Origin: Dipteris shenzhenensis
Taxonomy: Eukaryota > Polypodiophyta > Polypodiopsida > Gleicheniales
Reading direction: 5' to 3' (one strand)
Assembly: GCA_047967505.1 (NCBI GenBank)
Contig: CM106538.1
DNA: 64,000 nt
The notes under the pieces were generated by a model. It saw nothing but the letters and a program-made list of their open reading frames with translations, did not search any database and was not told the DNA's origin. This document shows, piece after piece, positions 23,051 through 34,189 of the stretch. Every line of letters begins with the position of its first letter. Position 1 is the stretch's first letter. The position numbers and the translations under genes are program-made.

Positions 23051-23310
23051 CGGGGGGGATGGTGGGGGTGGTGGTGGAGGGGGGGGGCTAGAGAGAGAGA
23101 GAGAGAGAGAGAGGGGGGGTGGAGGGTGGGGTTGGTGGAGGGGATGGAGGGGGATGGTGGAGAGAGAGAGAGGGGGGGGGAAGGGGGGGGTGGAGGGGAT
23201 GGAGGGGGTGTGGAGGGGATGGAGGGGGTGGAGGGTGGGGGTGGTGGATGGGGAGGGGGAGGGGGGTGGGGTTGGAGGGAGAGGGGGGGTGGAGGGGGAG
23301 GGGGAGGTCA
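22590..23310 (+). repeat. G-rich purine tract with (GA)n runs
   Basis: The plus strand is strongly purine-biased, above all in 22960-23310, with repeated runs of four to nine G and three GA microsatellite blocks. A less biased segment (about 22740-22930) includes GGCTAAAGCCC-type words. Long open frames here on both strands (Gly/Arg/Glu-rich plus, Pro/Ser-rich minus) are composition artefacts. Confidence 0.9.
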
Positions 23311-23530
23311 ACCATGTTGGTTCAGGACAATCATGGTTGCATGATGTTCCAACCATCAGGCTAGTTTAGTAAAATAACAATATATTGAGAAATATATTGC
23401 TGTTATTTTTTGCTCAACCACACCACCGGGCTAGTCAACAACTAATGTATGTTCAACCATGCTAGTTCAGGACAAGAACATAACTAATATTTGAGCTGAA
23501 CTAGCCTACGGTTGCATGATGTTCCAACCA
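23309..23530 (+). repeat. Imperfect direct duplication with inner hairpin
   Basis: CAACCATG(T/C)T(G/A)GTTCAGGACAA occurs near 23309 and 23453. GGTTGCATGATGTTCCAACC occurs at 23335 and 23510 and is itself an interrupted palindrome. Between them 23371-23410 forms an inverted repeat (AATAACAATATATT against AATATATTGCTGTTATT). Confidence 0.75.
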
Positions 23531-24600
23531 AGGGGGCTAGTTTACGACAATCACATTTAGTCCAAGCCTGCTTTAAGAAATGAAACAATTAAACTATCCT
23601 AAATCTCAATCACAAACCACCATCGGGCTAGTTTAGGCACCACTGACCTACGTTGTATCAAGCATGTGTATGATGTTCTCGTGAAACACCTTGTGTACCA
23701 TCCTCTTTTTACAAATGTCCTTTCTATTTCAAGAAACTCTCGTATTTTCATGTCAAAACTTTGTCACTCTAGTAATGTCTTCCGCACTTAGACTACCTCT
23801 CCTTTTCTTGCATTCTATTGAAGCCCACAAACTTCTCGGATCGGGATGATCATGCATTGCTTCTACTCTACATTTAACTGTTGGAGCCACGTTGGTCCTT
23901 CAAATTAGCAACATCTTTGACATTGTGCACCCAATCCATTTCTCCTTTGTTTTAGGGGCCACCAACATAGCTAATGTTGTCCTCTTTGCAACTAGTTGAT
24001 CTAAGATGTGCACCCCTTTCACTTTCTGTAGGCCATTTCTCAGGTTAGAGAGCATCCCCTCTTAGGCATGCATCTCCCGAGGTGTTGGTAGGATTGTTAC
24101 TCTACAAACTTTAGGGTGCATGCTGAAGCTTGTGAAGATTCAAGACTGGTATTCACCTGAATGGCCTAAAAGCTAAAATGATCAAAATTGCAAGCTCTAC
24201 GTATTCATGTCCATTACTTAGCTGATTTGTTTTTCAAGTGGCTTCTTTTTAAGAAATAAGGAAATTTTCTTAAGGTAGTAAGCCAAGGTTGATGCTTTTG
24301 GCTAGAGTTGGGAAAAAAAATTTACTTTCCTTACCCTTGAGTGCTATATTCATGAAAGTTCGCAGTAGTTTGTTTTTTACACATACTTGCATATGTTTAC
24401 TCATTACTTGAGATGTTAGTCTACGTGGTAGTGGTGCCAAATGTTGGCTCTCTCCCACGGCTTCCACAGAAAGAGTAGGGTCTTCTCAGTATGCAAGGTT
24501 ACGAGGCCTTTATTCACCTACAGATATATCAGTGTTGTCATTTGTAGTATAAGTGTAGCTTAGGACCTCAAGTCATATTCCGTGAGAGACATAGCCTTAA
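23531..24600. other. Non-coding, nothing recognised
   Basis: No coding family, terminal repeat or RNA gene is visible. The right part may belong to the outer flank of the family-2 copia LTR, whose left edge could not be fixed. Confidence 0.4.
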
Positions 24601-24639
24601 GTGTGGTAAGCAAACATAGTGCAGGCAGGGTTCATGGGG

Positions 24640-24860
24640 AGCATAGGAGTGGGAGAGGAAGAAGGTGTAAGAGCAAGGGGGGAAAGGAGAGAGAGAGAAG
24701 AAGCGAGGGAGAAGGGAGGAGGAGGGAGGGGGAGGAGAGGGAGAGGATGGGTTGTAAGGTTGGAGGAGAGGGGAGGAGGAGTTGCAAGGTTAGGAGATGC
24801 TTTTGGACATGGAGTACAAGGAAGCATGGACACTTGATACAATCCAACTCTAGTATATAA
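24640..24860 (-). repeat. LTR-like block, inverted copy of 63720-63925
   Basis: The reverse complement matches 63720-63925 closely, sharing GTGTCCATGCTTCCTTG, CCATGTCCAAAAGCAT and the long pyrimidine-rich CTCCTCC series. Here it adjoins the 3' end of the family-2 copia pol and polypurine tract, so it is probably the distal part of that element's 3' LTR. Confidence 0.8.
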
Positions 24861-25092
24861 CCACCTTTATTGAGATTATCAATGTCAACTTGGCTCAAAG
24901 TAGTGCCATATGCAACCCACCAATGTCAAGAGGCAAAGATGGTGGGTTCACAATAGTTGAAAATGTAGAATATATGCAAACCCTTTTACGGTTAGAGTTA
25001 CAACGTCTAACCCTTTCATTTATAGCACTCTATTGGGTTAGTGCTATGCACATATCAAATACATGACGTTGAGCATGGTTTCTCACTACCTT
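24861..25092 (-). repeat. Copia family 2 copy A, proximal 3' LTR
   Basis: On the minus strand the LTR begins at about 25092 directly after CTTGAGGGAAGG (polypurine tract, about 25093-25104). It runs as a homologue of copy B from 46333: GTGCATAGCAC, ATAGAGTGCTA, AAAGGGTT. The outermost bases read TAGTGAG instead of the TGTTAAG of copy B. The junction with 24640-24860 is continuous. Confidence 0.65.
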
Positions 25093-25169
25093 CCCTCAAG
25101 ATCAACATCATGAAGTAGGCCTTCCCTCAAGATGATGATTCTGGGAATTGAAGAAGGACTAAGCAATAC

Positions 25170-26091
25170 ATTCCATCACAATAGAATGTCCTTCCTCTAT
25201 GTCAAACTAAGAGCTTGTCGATGCTTCTCAAAAAGCTCTTTACCGAGTGGTTTGGTAAAGATGTCTACAACATTTTCTTTGCTATCACAATGCTACAATG
25301 TGATGTCACAAAGTAACACTCTTTCTCTGAAAAAGTGCTCTCTAACATCAATGTGCTTGGTCCTGGAGGGTATATTGGATTCTTGGCCAGTGCTTGAGCC
25401 GATTCATTATATTGTTGTTGGCTTTGATTCATCAAAGAAATCTATTTCTGACAAGTCTTCTGAGCCGCATAGCCTCACATGCACTTGTAGTGAGTGCTCT
25501 ATATTTTGCTTTTGTTGAAGCCAAAGAAACAATTGGTTGCTTTTTTGAAAACCATGATACAGCACCTTGACCAAGAAAAAATGCATATCCCTGTGTGGAT
25601 CTCCTGGTCTCATGATCTCCGGCATAGTCACTATCATAGTATCCATGCAACCTTGGATGACTTCCTTTGTATTCTATTCCAAACTGTCTTGTTCCTTTGA
25701 TGTATCTCAAGAGTCTTTTGGCTATATTCCGGTGAGACTATTTTGGATTTGCAATAAACTATACGAGTGAGCTTACAAGCTACTACATAACAAATATCTG
25801 GCCATGTGATAGTCAAATATATAAGAGATCCGATGAGCTGCATAGTACCTGTCATTAACTATAGGCTTTTTTGAATCTTTATTAAGTTTGTTCCATGGGA
25901 GTGGCAGCAATCTTGCAATCTACCATATGAAACTTCTTCAAGAGACTGTTAACATATTTCAGCTAACTCATAAAGGTAATCTCTCCAAAACTCAATCCAA
26001 GACAATAGTGCATAAGTCCAAGATCTTTCATGTCGAACTCTATAAATAAGTCTTGTTTCAACTTCTTGATGAAGCAATCATTACTTCCGGT
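25170..26091 (-). pseudogene. Copia family 2 copy A: RT end and RNase H
   Basis: The RT tail reads FIKKLKQDLFIEFDMKDLGL. RNase H (25432-25710) contains FGIEYKGSHPRLHGYYDSDY and the [20 protein letters not shown] segment. The pol end (GACATCTTTACCAAACC in minus orientation, near 25265) encodes DIFTKPLGKELFEKH. Stops and shifts interrupt it. Confidence 0.87.
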
Positions 26092-26428
26092 TGTGAAGAG
26101 AGTGGGATAGAAGGAAGGAGTCTCACTTGTAGCTTTCTCACTTACATAATTGGGGAATATACACAAAGGTGGAGGCAAAAAATAGTTTTTCTCTTCTTAG
26201 TTGTGAAAGCCAAAAGAACTTGAAGTACAAAAGAATAGGTGAACCCTCTATGTGGGACTCCAACAAAACTCAGCTAACTAAGGTAGCATACTAACTGAGC
26301 CACTAACTAGAGTACATAAAGATAGCTGTCATCCAAGTATTATTCATGGGCGGTGTACCAACCGCATCTGTAGCTAAATGCACAATGGTCCCCTTGGCAT
26401 ATCATGAGTGAAGCTCGATTTCTCAACA
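26092..26428 (-). repeat. Copia family 3 copy D, 3' LTR
   Basis: 337 bp. It lacks about 15 bp of the block AACAAGTCGGTGACAT found in the other LTRs of the family, which explains its shorter length. The polypurine tract (plus-strand CTCCCCCTCGAG) follows at 26429-26440. Confidence 0.9.
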
Positions 26429-26439
26429 CTCCCCCTCGA

Positions 26440-27023
26440 GCTCAATCCCAATTCCTGCACACCAAGCAGGTCTTTGAACTTGCGCAGCTTCTTTGCACCC
26501 AATGCCTTCATGAATATGTCAGCTACCTGATCCTATGTGCTTACATAAACTAGATCAATAAAACCTACTATAACCTTCTCTTGCACATAGTGATAATGCA
26601 CCTCAATGCGCTTTGTTCTAGCATGATAGACTGGGTATTTGCCAAGTGTATATTGCTCATGTTGTCACAATAAATGACAACTAGCCCATCTGTAGACTGA
26701 TGCATATCATAAAGTAGCTTATGCAACCAAGTTACCTCACATGCAGCCATTGCTGCACTCCTGTACTCAACCTTTGTGCTCAACAAGGCAACTGTAGGCT
26801 GTTTCTTGCTACTCCAAGTGACTGCAGCACTCCCAAAAGAGAACATATATCCACTTGTAGATCATCTATCAGAATTACTACCAGCCTAATCAACATCAGT
26901 GTATCCATGCAACTGTATCTAAATCCTAGTCTCATAAAAGAGTCCATACTGCAATGTGGACTTCACATACCTCAGTATGTGTCTAGCCGCATCCAAATGT
27001 GGTTTCCTTGGAGCCTCCATAAA
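26440..27023 (-). pseudogene. Copia family 3 copy D RNase H
   Basis: The frame 26568-26846 contains FSFGSAAVTWSSKKQPTVAL and YCDNMSNIHLAN. A one-base loss near 26630 shifts the frame relative to copy E, where the same region is open. The segment left of it encodes the pol C-terminus (ADIFMKALGAKK-type). Confidence 0.88.
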
Positions 27024-28358
27024 CTAACTTACCAACCCAATAGCATAGCTCAAATATGGCCTGGTAATAGTCATATAAATCAAACTTCCTACTATGCATC
27101 TGTACATAGTAGGGTCTTCCAAAAGCTCACCTGCATCTGTGCTCAACTTCACATTCTGCTCCAAAGGAACTGAAATAGGCTTACAGCCTGTCATCCCATA
27201 TTTGGACAGCATGTCCAATCCATACTGCCTCTATAAGAGCCATATCCCACTTCTGGATCTAATCACCTCAATGCCCAACAAGTAATGGAGCTCTCCTAAA
27301 TCCTTCATCTCAAACTTCTGCTTCAATAGCACTTTCACATAAAGGATATCTTCATCACTATCACCTGTGATGATCAAATCATCGACATAAATGACAAGCA
27401 GCATAATGCCTTTCTCTATTTTTCTCACATAAAGTGAGAAATATGCCTTGGAAATATGAAAGCCAATAGTGACAAGATACTGTCCTATCTTGTCAGACCA
27501 TGCTCTAGGTGCTTGCTTCAAGCCATACAAGGCTTTCTTCAACCTGCAAACAAACTCAAGATGAACAGCATGAACATAACCTGGTGGCTGCTCCATAAAC
27601 ACCTCTTCTTGCAAATCCCCATGCAAGAAAGCATTCTTTACATCCATCTGATGTAAAGGCCATCCCTTTGATGCATCCATAGCAATGTCTACTCTTACGG
27701 TTGCCATCCTTGCAACCGAACTGAATGTTTCTTCATAATCAATGCCATATGTCTGTGCATACCCCTTAACAACTAATCTTGCCTTGTATCTGTTCACAGA
27801 ACCATCTGCATTGTGCTTCACCTTATAAACCCACTTGCAGCCAACTGCATTCTTGTCTTTAGGCAAAGGCACCAAGTCCCATGTAGCATTTGCTTCCAAG
27901 GCATCCATTTCTTCATCCATGGCTTTCTCCCATTTTTGTTTTCCCATGGCTTGCTCAAAAGAAGTGGGTTCTGATTCATGTATCACTTTGACCATATAGG
28001 CATAGTGAATGGCTATAAATCCATCATATTTCAGCCTATCCATAGGATACCTAGCTCTAGTAGACCTACGCAAAAGAGGCTCACTACCAGGTGCTCTCAA
28101 AACATCCCTTGTCTTCCTTACTCTAGGTGTAACAATAGAAAGAATACCCAACTCATCATCAAGGCTCTGTTCTGAGCCACTGGATTCACCACCCACATAA
28201 GAGTGACCTGCATTCACATCAACCATGGGCTGATCTACTTTCTCTTTTCCTTTACGTGATACTTGCATACCACTATCTACATTGCTTTGAGGAGATCCTC
28301 CTGATCTCAATTTGCCTATCCATGGTGAAGTATGTGAACCACTACTAGAGGAGGACAC
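27024..28358 (-). pseudogene. Copia family 3 copy D reverse transcriptase
   Basis: The longest intact block of this element is 375 codons (27231-28358). It opens in the Ser-rich linker after integrase, then contains WDLVPLPKDKNAVGCKWVYK, YKARLVVKGYAQTYGIDYEE and HQMDVKNAFLHGDLQEEVF. The catalytic VIYVDDLIITGDSD has YVDD intact. A stop at the left edge (CAG to TAG type) ends it, and 27024-27218 continues the domain (MLSKYGMTGCKPISVPLEQN). Confidence 0.92.
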
Positions 28359-28385
28359 TACAGGTCCACTAATATTTTGTGATTG

Positions 28386-29300
28386 CTACTGTGAATTCCG
28401 TGCAGCATTACCATTGTGTAGATCTACATCATCAATCACACTTACTGGTTTATACCAGCTGCTCATCTCATCAAAAACATCTCTGCTCACTGTAAACTTA
28501 TAAGTAGAAGAGTTATAGCATCTATACCCTTTCTGCTGTAGAGAATAACCAATAAGGATACACTTCTCAGCTTTTGAATCCAACTTGGATCTCAACTCAT
28601 CTGGCACATGAACATAGGCAATGCAACCAAAAACTTTCAAATGAGAAATATCTAGTTTCCTACCAGTATACCTCTCCTCTGGCATCATGCCATGTATTGC
28701 TGCAGTGGGAGTCTTGTTCATTATGTAGACTGCTGTAGCAACTGCTTCAGCCCAATAATAATCTGGCAGGTCTTTTTCATTGAGCATGGCACGAGATACC
28801 TCTCCAATATGCCTGTTTTTCCTTTCTTCAAGTCCATTTTGCTGTGGGGTATGACTACATGAATATTGCTACTTTACGCCATGCTCCTGCAGGAAACTTG
28901 CAAACTCATTTGAGAGGTACTCTCCCCCTCCATCTAACCTTGGGCATTTTATTTGCAGGCCTATTTCTTTTTCAACCATAGCTTTAAAAGCTTTGAAATG
29001 CCCAAACACTTCACTTTTCTTTTTCATAAAATACACCCAAACTTTTTTGCTGTAGTCATCAATAAAAGTGACAAATAATGATAGCCTCCAATAGATGCAA
29101 CTTCAGTAGTGCACACATCAGAGTGGATTAATTCCAATGGCCTCTTACTCTCTTGAACATGTTTTAGGAAATGGTTTCCTTGCTTGTTTTCCAAATTGAC
29201 AGGCTTCACATACCTTATGCATTTCTACAAATTGACAGGCTTCACATACCTCATTTCTGCAACCTTGAACTTAGGCAATCATGCCACAATATTTTGGACC
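28386..29300 (-). pseudogene. Copia family 3 copy D integrase
   Basis: 28386-28787 contains NEKDLPDYYWAEAVATAVY and FGCIAYVHVPDELRSKLD, the C-terminal integrase region. 29024-29209 contains RPLELIHSDVCTTEVASIGG, with the first catalytic Asp. The block between reads through the second Asp and third Glu regions with stops. A 35-bp partial duplication near 29195-29255 (AAATTGACAGGCTTCACATACC twice) disrupts the zinc-binding part. Confidence 0.87.
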
Positions 29301-29830
29301 TGCATTAATTTAAGTCGTTGTACATTAACATGACCAATGCGTTTATGCCAGATATCAATATCTGCAACTACACCAGTCCCATGTGCAAACATTGCTGCAC
29401 TCAATTCAGGTCTGCATCCAACGTAAACATCTTGCCCTTCTTCCCTTTTGCTATCAAGCAACCTTTATTTTTCATATCCTCAATAAAGCATCCATGAGGA
29501 TTTAATCTGACCTGCAAGCCTTGCTCAACCATTTGACCAACAGAAACTAGGTTCTTGGTGATATTCGGGACATGAAATACATCAGACAGGTATTTCTTTT
29601 TTCCATCCTCCATAGACAAAGGAATTTTACCAATCTACACAATAGGATGTGCAAAATCATCACCAGTCTCCACAAATCCTGGTCTTTCCATTTTCCTTGC
29701 ATCTTGCATCCATTCTACATGACCTGTCATGTGGTTTGACACACATAAGTCAACATACCCCACATCATTGCTTTCTTCTGCACTTGTCACAGAATTGGTC
29801 ATGTGTTGCACCATAAACAGATGCTCACTT
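29279..29830 (-). pseudogene. Copia family 3 copy D protease and GAG-pre-integrase
   Basis: 29401-29619 contains KKKYLSDVFHVPNITKNLVS and VGQMVEQGLQV. 29279-29461 contains DIDIWHKRIGHVNVQRLKLM, the GAG-pre-integrase segment. The protease active-site region lies near 29740-29780 but is interrupted by stops. Confidence 0.83.
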
Positions 29831-31517
29831 CTATCATCACCCTATGTACTAGAAGATGCATAATTGCCTTGCTATACTTTTCCAGTCATGATGTCATTCT
29901 ACTTTTTATAGCAGTCTTTTGTTAGATATCAATGCTCCACTCTCATGTAACTACGCGAGAACCAGCTAACTCTACTTGTAATCCCCCCATATGAGGAGAA
30001 GGCATTTGAGTAGCTCGGTTATCCGATAGGTCCTGGTTTGGACACCAGATGGGGGCCATGTGTGGCCTGATGGCTGGATGGCTTCAGATAGAGTTGGCAC
30101 ACCACCAACTAGGCTACATGCAAGTGTGGGAAAGCCTCCCATGACTGACCGCATTGAGGGTAGATGGAGCATTTCCCGAGGTAGCCCACTCTCAAGTTGC
30201 GAGGCTCGTTTGGAGCCTCAGATGATCCCGAATGGCTCTGGGCCGAATAACAACCATAGGTTAGTTGCTCTATTTTGTGCATTGGTTCTATCATGTGGTC
30301 GGTGGCCTATTTCGGGACCTCGACCCCCAGTCGACCGTTTTGGGCAAACTAGGTCGGGTCACCCAATTGAGTCTAACCTACTATGACTGGTGGCTATATA
30401 AGAGCAAGCCCGTGAAGCCCATTTCATCACTGGCTATAGCAACCCTGATTCCTTACCATCCAGCCTCCGTCTTCTACTATTTCTAGCTTGCCATTGAAGC
30501 TTCTTTCACAGGAGTGCACGGTTGGGATGTAGCGCCATCTATTGTATCAGTTCTACAGTAATCAAAATTTTCATTCTCCATACTATCTATTTTCTCTCTT
30601 GCATACGAGATCATGTTATCTGTTGAGCACAAATGTTGTATTGTTTTCTTACATCTTTAACCATATGACCCATTTTACCACAGTAGTAGCATTCAACATT
30701 GTTGTTTGCATTTTGGCCTCTCTGCCATCCACCATGACCTCTTTGGCTCCCCCTACCTCTAAAGTTACCACGTCCTCCTCCATAGGAGTGGTTTTCTTGA
30801 ATTTGCTGCATATTTTTATTTCTGCCATAGCCTCCAAATCGGCCTGCTCTACCTCTGCCTCTACCTCTTCCAGCATTTGAGTAGAAGACAGCTTCTTTTG
30901 AAGTTCCTTTTGAAGAAGATGCACTACCATTTCTCTGCTCTTCAGAAATTAGAAGAGCAATCAACTCCTCAAAATCAAGGAAATTCTCATGGATGGCAAT
31001 GGATGTCTAGAATTGTGCATAATCCTTTCCTAGACCATTCAAGGTCACAGAAACTAAATCATAATCTTCAACTGGCGACCCAATATAAGCAAGTGCATTT
31101 GCAATCTTCTTCACCTTCATGTGGTAGTCATTGATGCTCATATTTTCTCTGTACATATTATGCAACTCCTACTTGAGCTGCATTTTCCTGGCTTGCGTAT
31201 TTGTGCCCATACATTTTTGTCAAAGTATCCCACGCCTCCTTCGGTGTGCTTGCATCCGGAATATGCACAATCATAGAATCTAAAATACTGATAGACAGCC
31301 AGTACATAACTTTTATGGCTCTCTCATGCCAGCCTTCAAATGCTTGCAACTCCTCTTGATTGGGAACATTAGGAATAACTAGTTCTTGTTTAACTCCAGT
31401 AATGAACTCCCAATAGCCTTTTATCTTAAGGAAATTCGTCATTCTAAACTTCCATGCTTGGAAGTTGTTCTTGTCAAGCTTTTTAGTGACAATCTGTGAA
31501 AGAGCATCAGACGCCAT
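29831..31517 (-). pseudogene. Copia family 3 copy D gag, split by a solo LTR
   Basis: It starts at the Met of MASDALSQIVTKKLDKNNFQ (31515-31517). It includes FRMTNFLKIKGYWEFITG and, near the C-terminus, a Gly/Arg-rich stretch (RGRGRAGRFGGYGRN). The zinc knuckle begins CYYCGKMGHMVKD at the right edge of the solo LTR and its last Cys codon lies on the left side, at about 29913. The knuckle is therefore cut by the insertion. Confidence 0.9.
29920..30653 (+). mobile_element. Solo LTR of copia family 1
   Basis: A 734-bp sequence with TGTTAGATATC at the left and TTTTCTTACA at the right, homologous over its whole length to the LTRs at 9217-9952 and 14053-14783 but in the opposite orientation. It is flanked by the perfect 5-bp duplication TCTTT (29915-29919 and 30654-30658), with no internal element sequence. 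This is the expected product of LTR-LTR recombination. It keeps a TATA box (CTATATAA, 30394-30401). Confidence 0.95.
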
Positions 31518-32053
31518 TACAGAACACTGCAAAATATTCTATCACTGCAAAAAAACACAACTTCTGCCTCATAAGGGCAAATCTGTAAAACTAACGAGAG
31601 TGGTATTTGACCACACAGTCATTTCCTAGTGACAATTATGCATCAACAAGTAATAAGAATGATTCTGTCACTCCTAATATCTCGACGCACAGGCATACGA
31701 TGTAATTTTTACGATAACTTTTCATCGACCTGTAGAATAGTGGTCGCATAGCAAAAACAGGGCACTTTCTTGAGTGCCTATGGAAAACTTCCACCACCAA
31801 AACGGGCCCCAAGATGGCCTCGAATCAAAAAAATAAATTCACCAAGGGCTTGGCCCTTACCCGTAGCATATACTGCCCTCTCACCACACCATGAAGGGCG
31901 TCCCAATCTAAGACACTGCACTCTTGCACTTTTTGGCTGTGCTACTTGCAGAGATATGCTCCCAAATGTGAAAAAAAAGGAAAGCAACATTGATCCTCTT
32001 ACTAGGACACTGCAAACTTGGTTTGCTCTCTTGAGCTCCTTACCACGAACCGA

Positions 32054-32065
32054 GCTTTGATCCCA
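32054..32065 (-). other. Primer binding site of copy D, mutated
   Basis: On the minus strand TGGGATCAAAGC follows the 5' LTR. It differs at two positions from the initiator tRNA-Met site TGGTATCAGAGC seen intact in copy E and in family 1. Confidence 0.8.
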
Positions 32066-32417
32066 TGTGAAGAGAGTGGGAGAGAAGGAAGGAGTCTCAC
32101 TTGCAGCTTTCTCACATACACAATGGGGGAATATACACAAAGGTGGAGGCTGAAAACAATTTTCTCTTCTTAGTTGTGAAAGCCAAAAGAACTCTAAGTA
32201 CAAAAGAATAAGTGAACCCTATATGTGGGTCTCAAACCAAACTCAGCTAACTAAGGTGGCATACTAACTGAGCCACTAACTAGAGTACATAAAGATAGCT
32301 GTCATCCAGCTATTATTCATGGGCGATATACCAACTACATCTGTAGCTAACAAGTCAGTGACATAAATGCACAACAGTCACCCTGGCATATCACGAGTGG
32401 AGCTTGATATCTCAACA
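32066..32417 (-). repeat. Copia family 3 copy D, 5' LTR
   Basis: A 352-bp repeat of 26092-26428 with TGTGAAG...CTCAACA ends. It abuts the RT gene of copy A at its right edge. Confidence 0.9.
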
Positions 32418-33230
32418 CCGGCCACAATCAAATCATCTATGTACAAAAGTGCAATAGTTATGTCTTCCCCTTGAGCTTTGTAGTAGAAAGTATGATATGC
32501 ATTAGATTTCATGTATCTGAGATTAGCAAAATACTTGTCAATGCTGTTGTACCATTTGGGTGCTTGTTTTAAACCATAGAGACTTTTCTTGAGATGGCAA
32601 ACATGATTCTCTTTTCCTGGTTCAACATAACCCACTAGTTGTTGCATGTAGACTTCCTCATCTAGGTAACCATTGAGAAAAGCATTCTTGACATTGAGCT
32701 GGTACATATTTCATCTGTTGAGTGTCACTAGTGATATCAAGAATGCTATGGAATTCATCTTTACTACTCGAGCATGTTTGGAGCATGGCTTATCATAGTC
32801 TTGACCATATTGCTGTTCAAATCCTTTTGCAAGTAGTTTGGCTTTATATGTTTCAATGCTTCCATTTGGATTGTACTTCACTTTGTATACCCATTTGTTT
32901 GCTATGGCCTTCTTTTCTGGTGGAAGGTCACATAATTCTCAAGTATTGTTCTTGTACAAAGCTTCCATTTCTTCATTCATAGCAATTTGTCATTCTGGCT
33001 TGTCAACTGCATCTTTGGCTCTTCTATAGCCATGATGGTAGTCATAAGAGCATAATTGGTGGTTTCAACCTGAAATACTTTGCCTTTTTGAGCATCTATT
33101 AATCTAGCTAGTGGTCTAGTTCCCCTAGTAGACTATATGATTCACTGTTGCTCCTCTCGGGGTGTCTTTGGCAATTCTTGCTCTTCTTCATCAACCTTTT
33201 CTATAGATGACTGAATAAGGGGTGTCTTTA
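32418..33230 (-). pseudogene. Copia family 2 copy A: RT, proximal part
   Basis: 32418-32707 contains QLNVKNAFLNGYLDEEVYMQ, HLKKSLYGLKQAP and the catalytic LLYIDDLIVAG, cut there by copy D. To its right the frames continue with the RT start (KWVYKVKYNPNG-type, near 32870-32900) and the acidic linker. A one-codon loss (APKWYN instead of APRAWYN-type) and shifts are visible. Confidence 0.87.
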
Positions 33231-33234
33231 TCTC

Positions 33235-34163
33235 CTATGTATTTGAGGTTTTCCATTCTAATTCCTCATCAAAGATTACATCTCTAGAGATAATTACCTT
33301 ACAGTTGATGGGATCATACAACTTGTATGCTTTTCTTTCTTCACTATAGCCAACCTTGATGCATTTATGTGATTTTGCATCTATTTTTTTTTTATGATCA
33401 TCATGTATGTAGGCATATGCTATGCAACCAAATATGTGGAGATGCCCAATGCATGGCTTGTGTCTACTGAATGCTTCATAAGGTGTCATACCTTGAATTG
33501 GTTCGGTTGGAAGCCAATTAAGCAAGTAGTTTGTAGTGGCTATTGCTTCTACCCAATATTGATTCGAAAGATGCTTCTCACTGAGCATTGTTGTAGCACT
33601 GTTTGCTAAAGTACCATTCTTCCTTTCGTTCTTGCATTCTACTGAGGAGTATCTACACATGTGAATTGTCTTCGAATGCCATTACTTTTGCAAAAGTTCA
33701 TGAATGCTGAAGACATGTATTCACCACCTGTCTAGTTTTCTACCATGGCTTTGAATTCTTGAAACCTAGAAAAGACTTTAGATTTCTCTTTCAGAAAGTA
33801 GACCCAATAATATCTATTGTAGTCAGCTATGAAATTCAAGTAGTAAAGTGAACCATTGATGCTACAGGTCTAGGCATAACCCCATACATCTGTATGTATC
33901 AAATCAAGAATACCTCTTGCTCGAGAGGTGCTTTTGCCAAAATTGGTTTGGTTTTGTTTATCGAAGCACCATTCTTTGCAAACTTTTCCAAGAAACTGAA
34001 GCTTAGGGATACAATTGCCATATTCTGATTTCTGAGCTCTATCACGCTTTTGAAATTGACATGTCCATATTTCTTGTCCCATATTGTGGAAAGTGGCATC
34101 TGTTGCAGTTGAGCTGACATGGCATGCAAATATGGTATTGAAGCTAGCATTTTGAACAAGCAT
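33235..34163 (-). pseudogene. Copia family 2 copy A integrase
   Basis: 33235-33660 contains SEKHLSNQYWVEAIATTNYL and FGCIAYAYIHDDHKKK. Right of it the core reads through stops. Near 33735 the residues KKIKV plus the catalytic SDNG-type segment are missing: the reading passes from VEN-stop-TGG directly to EYMSS. The second catalytic Asp is therefore deleted. 33899-34159 holds the zinc-binding and GAG-pre-integrase parts. Confidence 0.85.
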
Positions 34164-34189
34164 CCTTCCTCAACTACTTTTCCTACTAG

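Larger units (their letters stand above)
26092..32417 (-). mobile_element. Copia family 3, copy D, inserted in copy A
   Basis: LTRs at 26092-26428 and 32066-32417 share TGTGAAG...CTCAACA ends. The flanks are CCGGT (26087-26091) and CCGGC (32418-32422), a 5-bp duplication with one mismatch, lying inside the RT gene of copy A. The internal order gag, protease, integrase, RT, RNase H reads on the minus strand. A solo LTR of family 1 (29920-30653) interrupts its gag. It is closely related to copy E (37617-43077). Confidence 0.93.

Noticed and set aside
22910-23356. Pro/Ser-rich minus frame and Gly/Glu-rich plus frame
   Set aside because: They follow from the G-rich purine tract and GA microsatellites.
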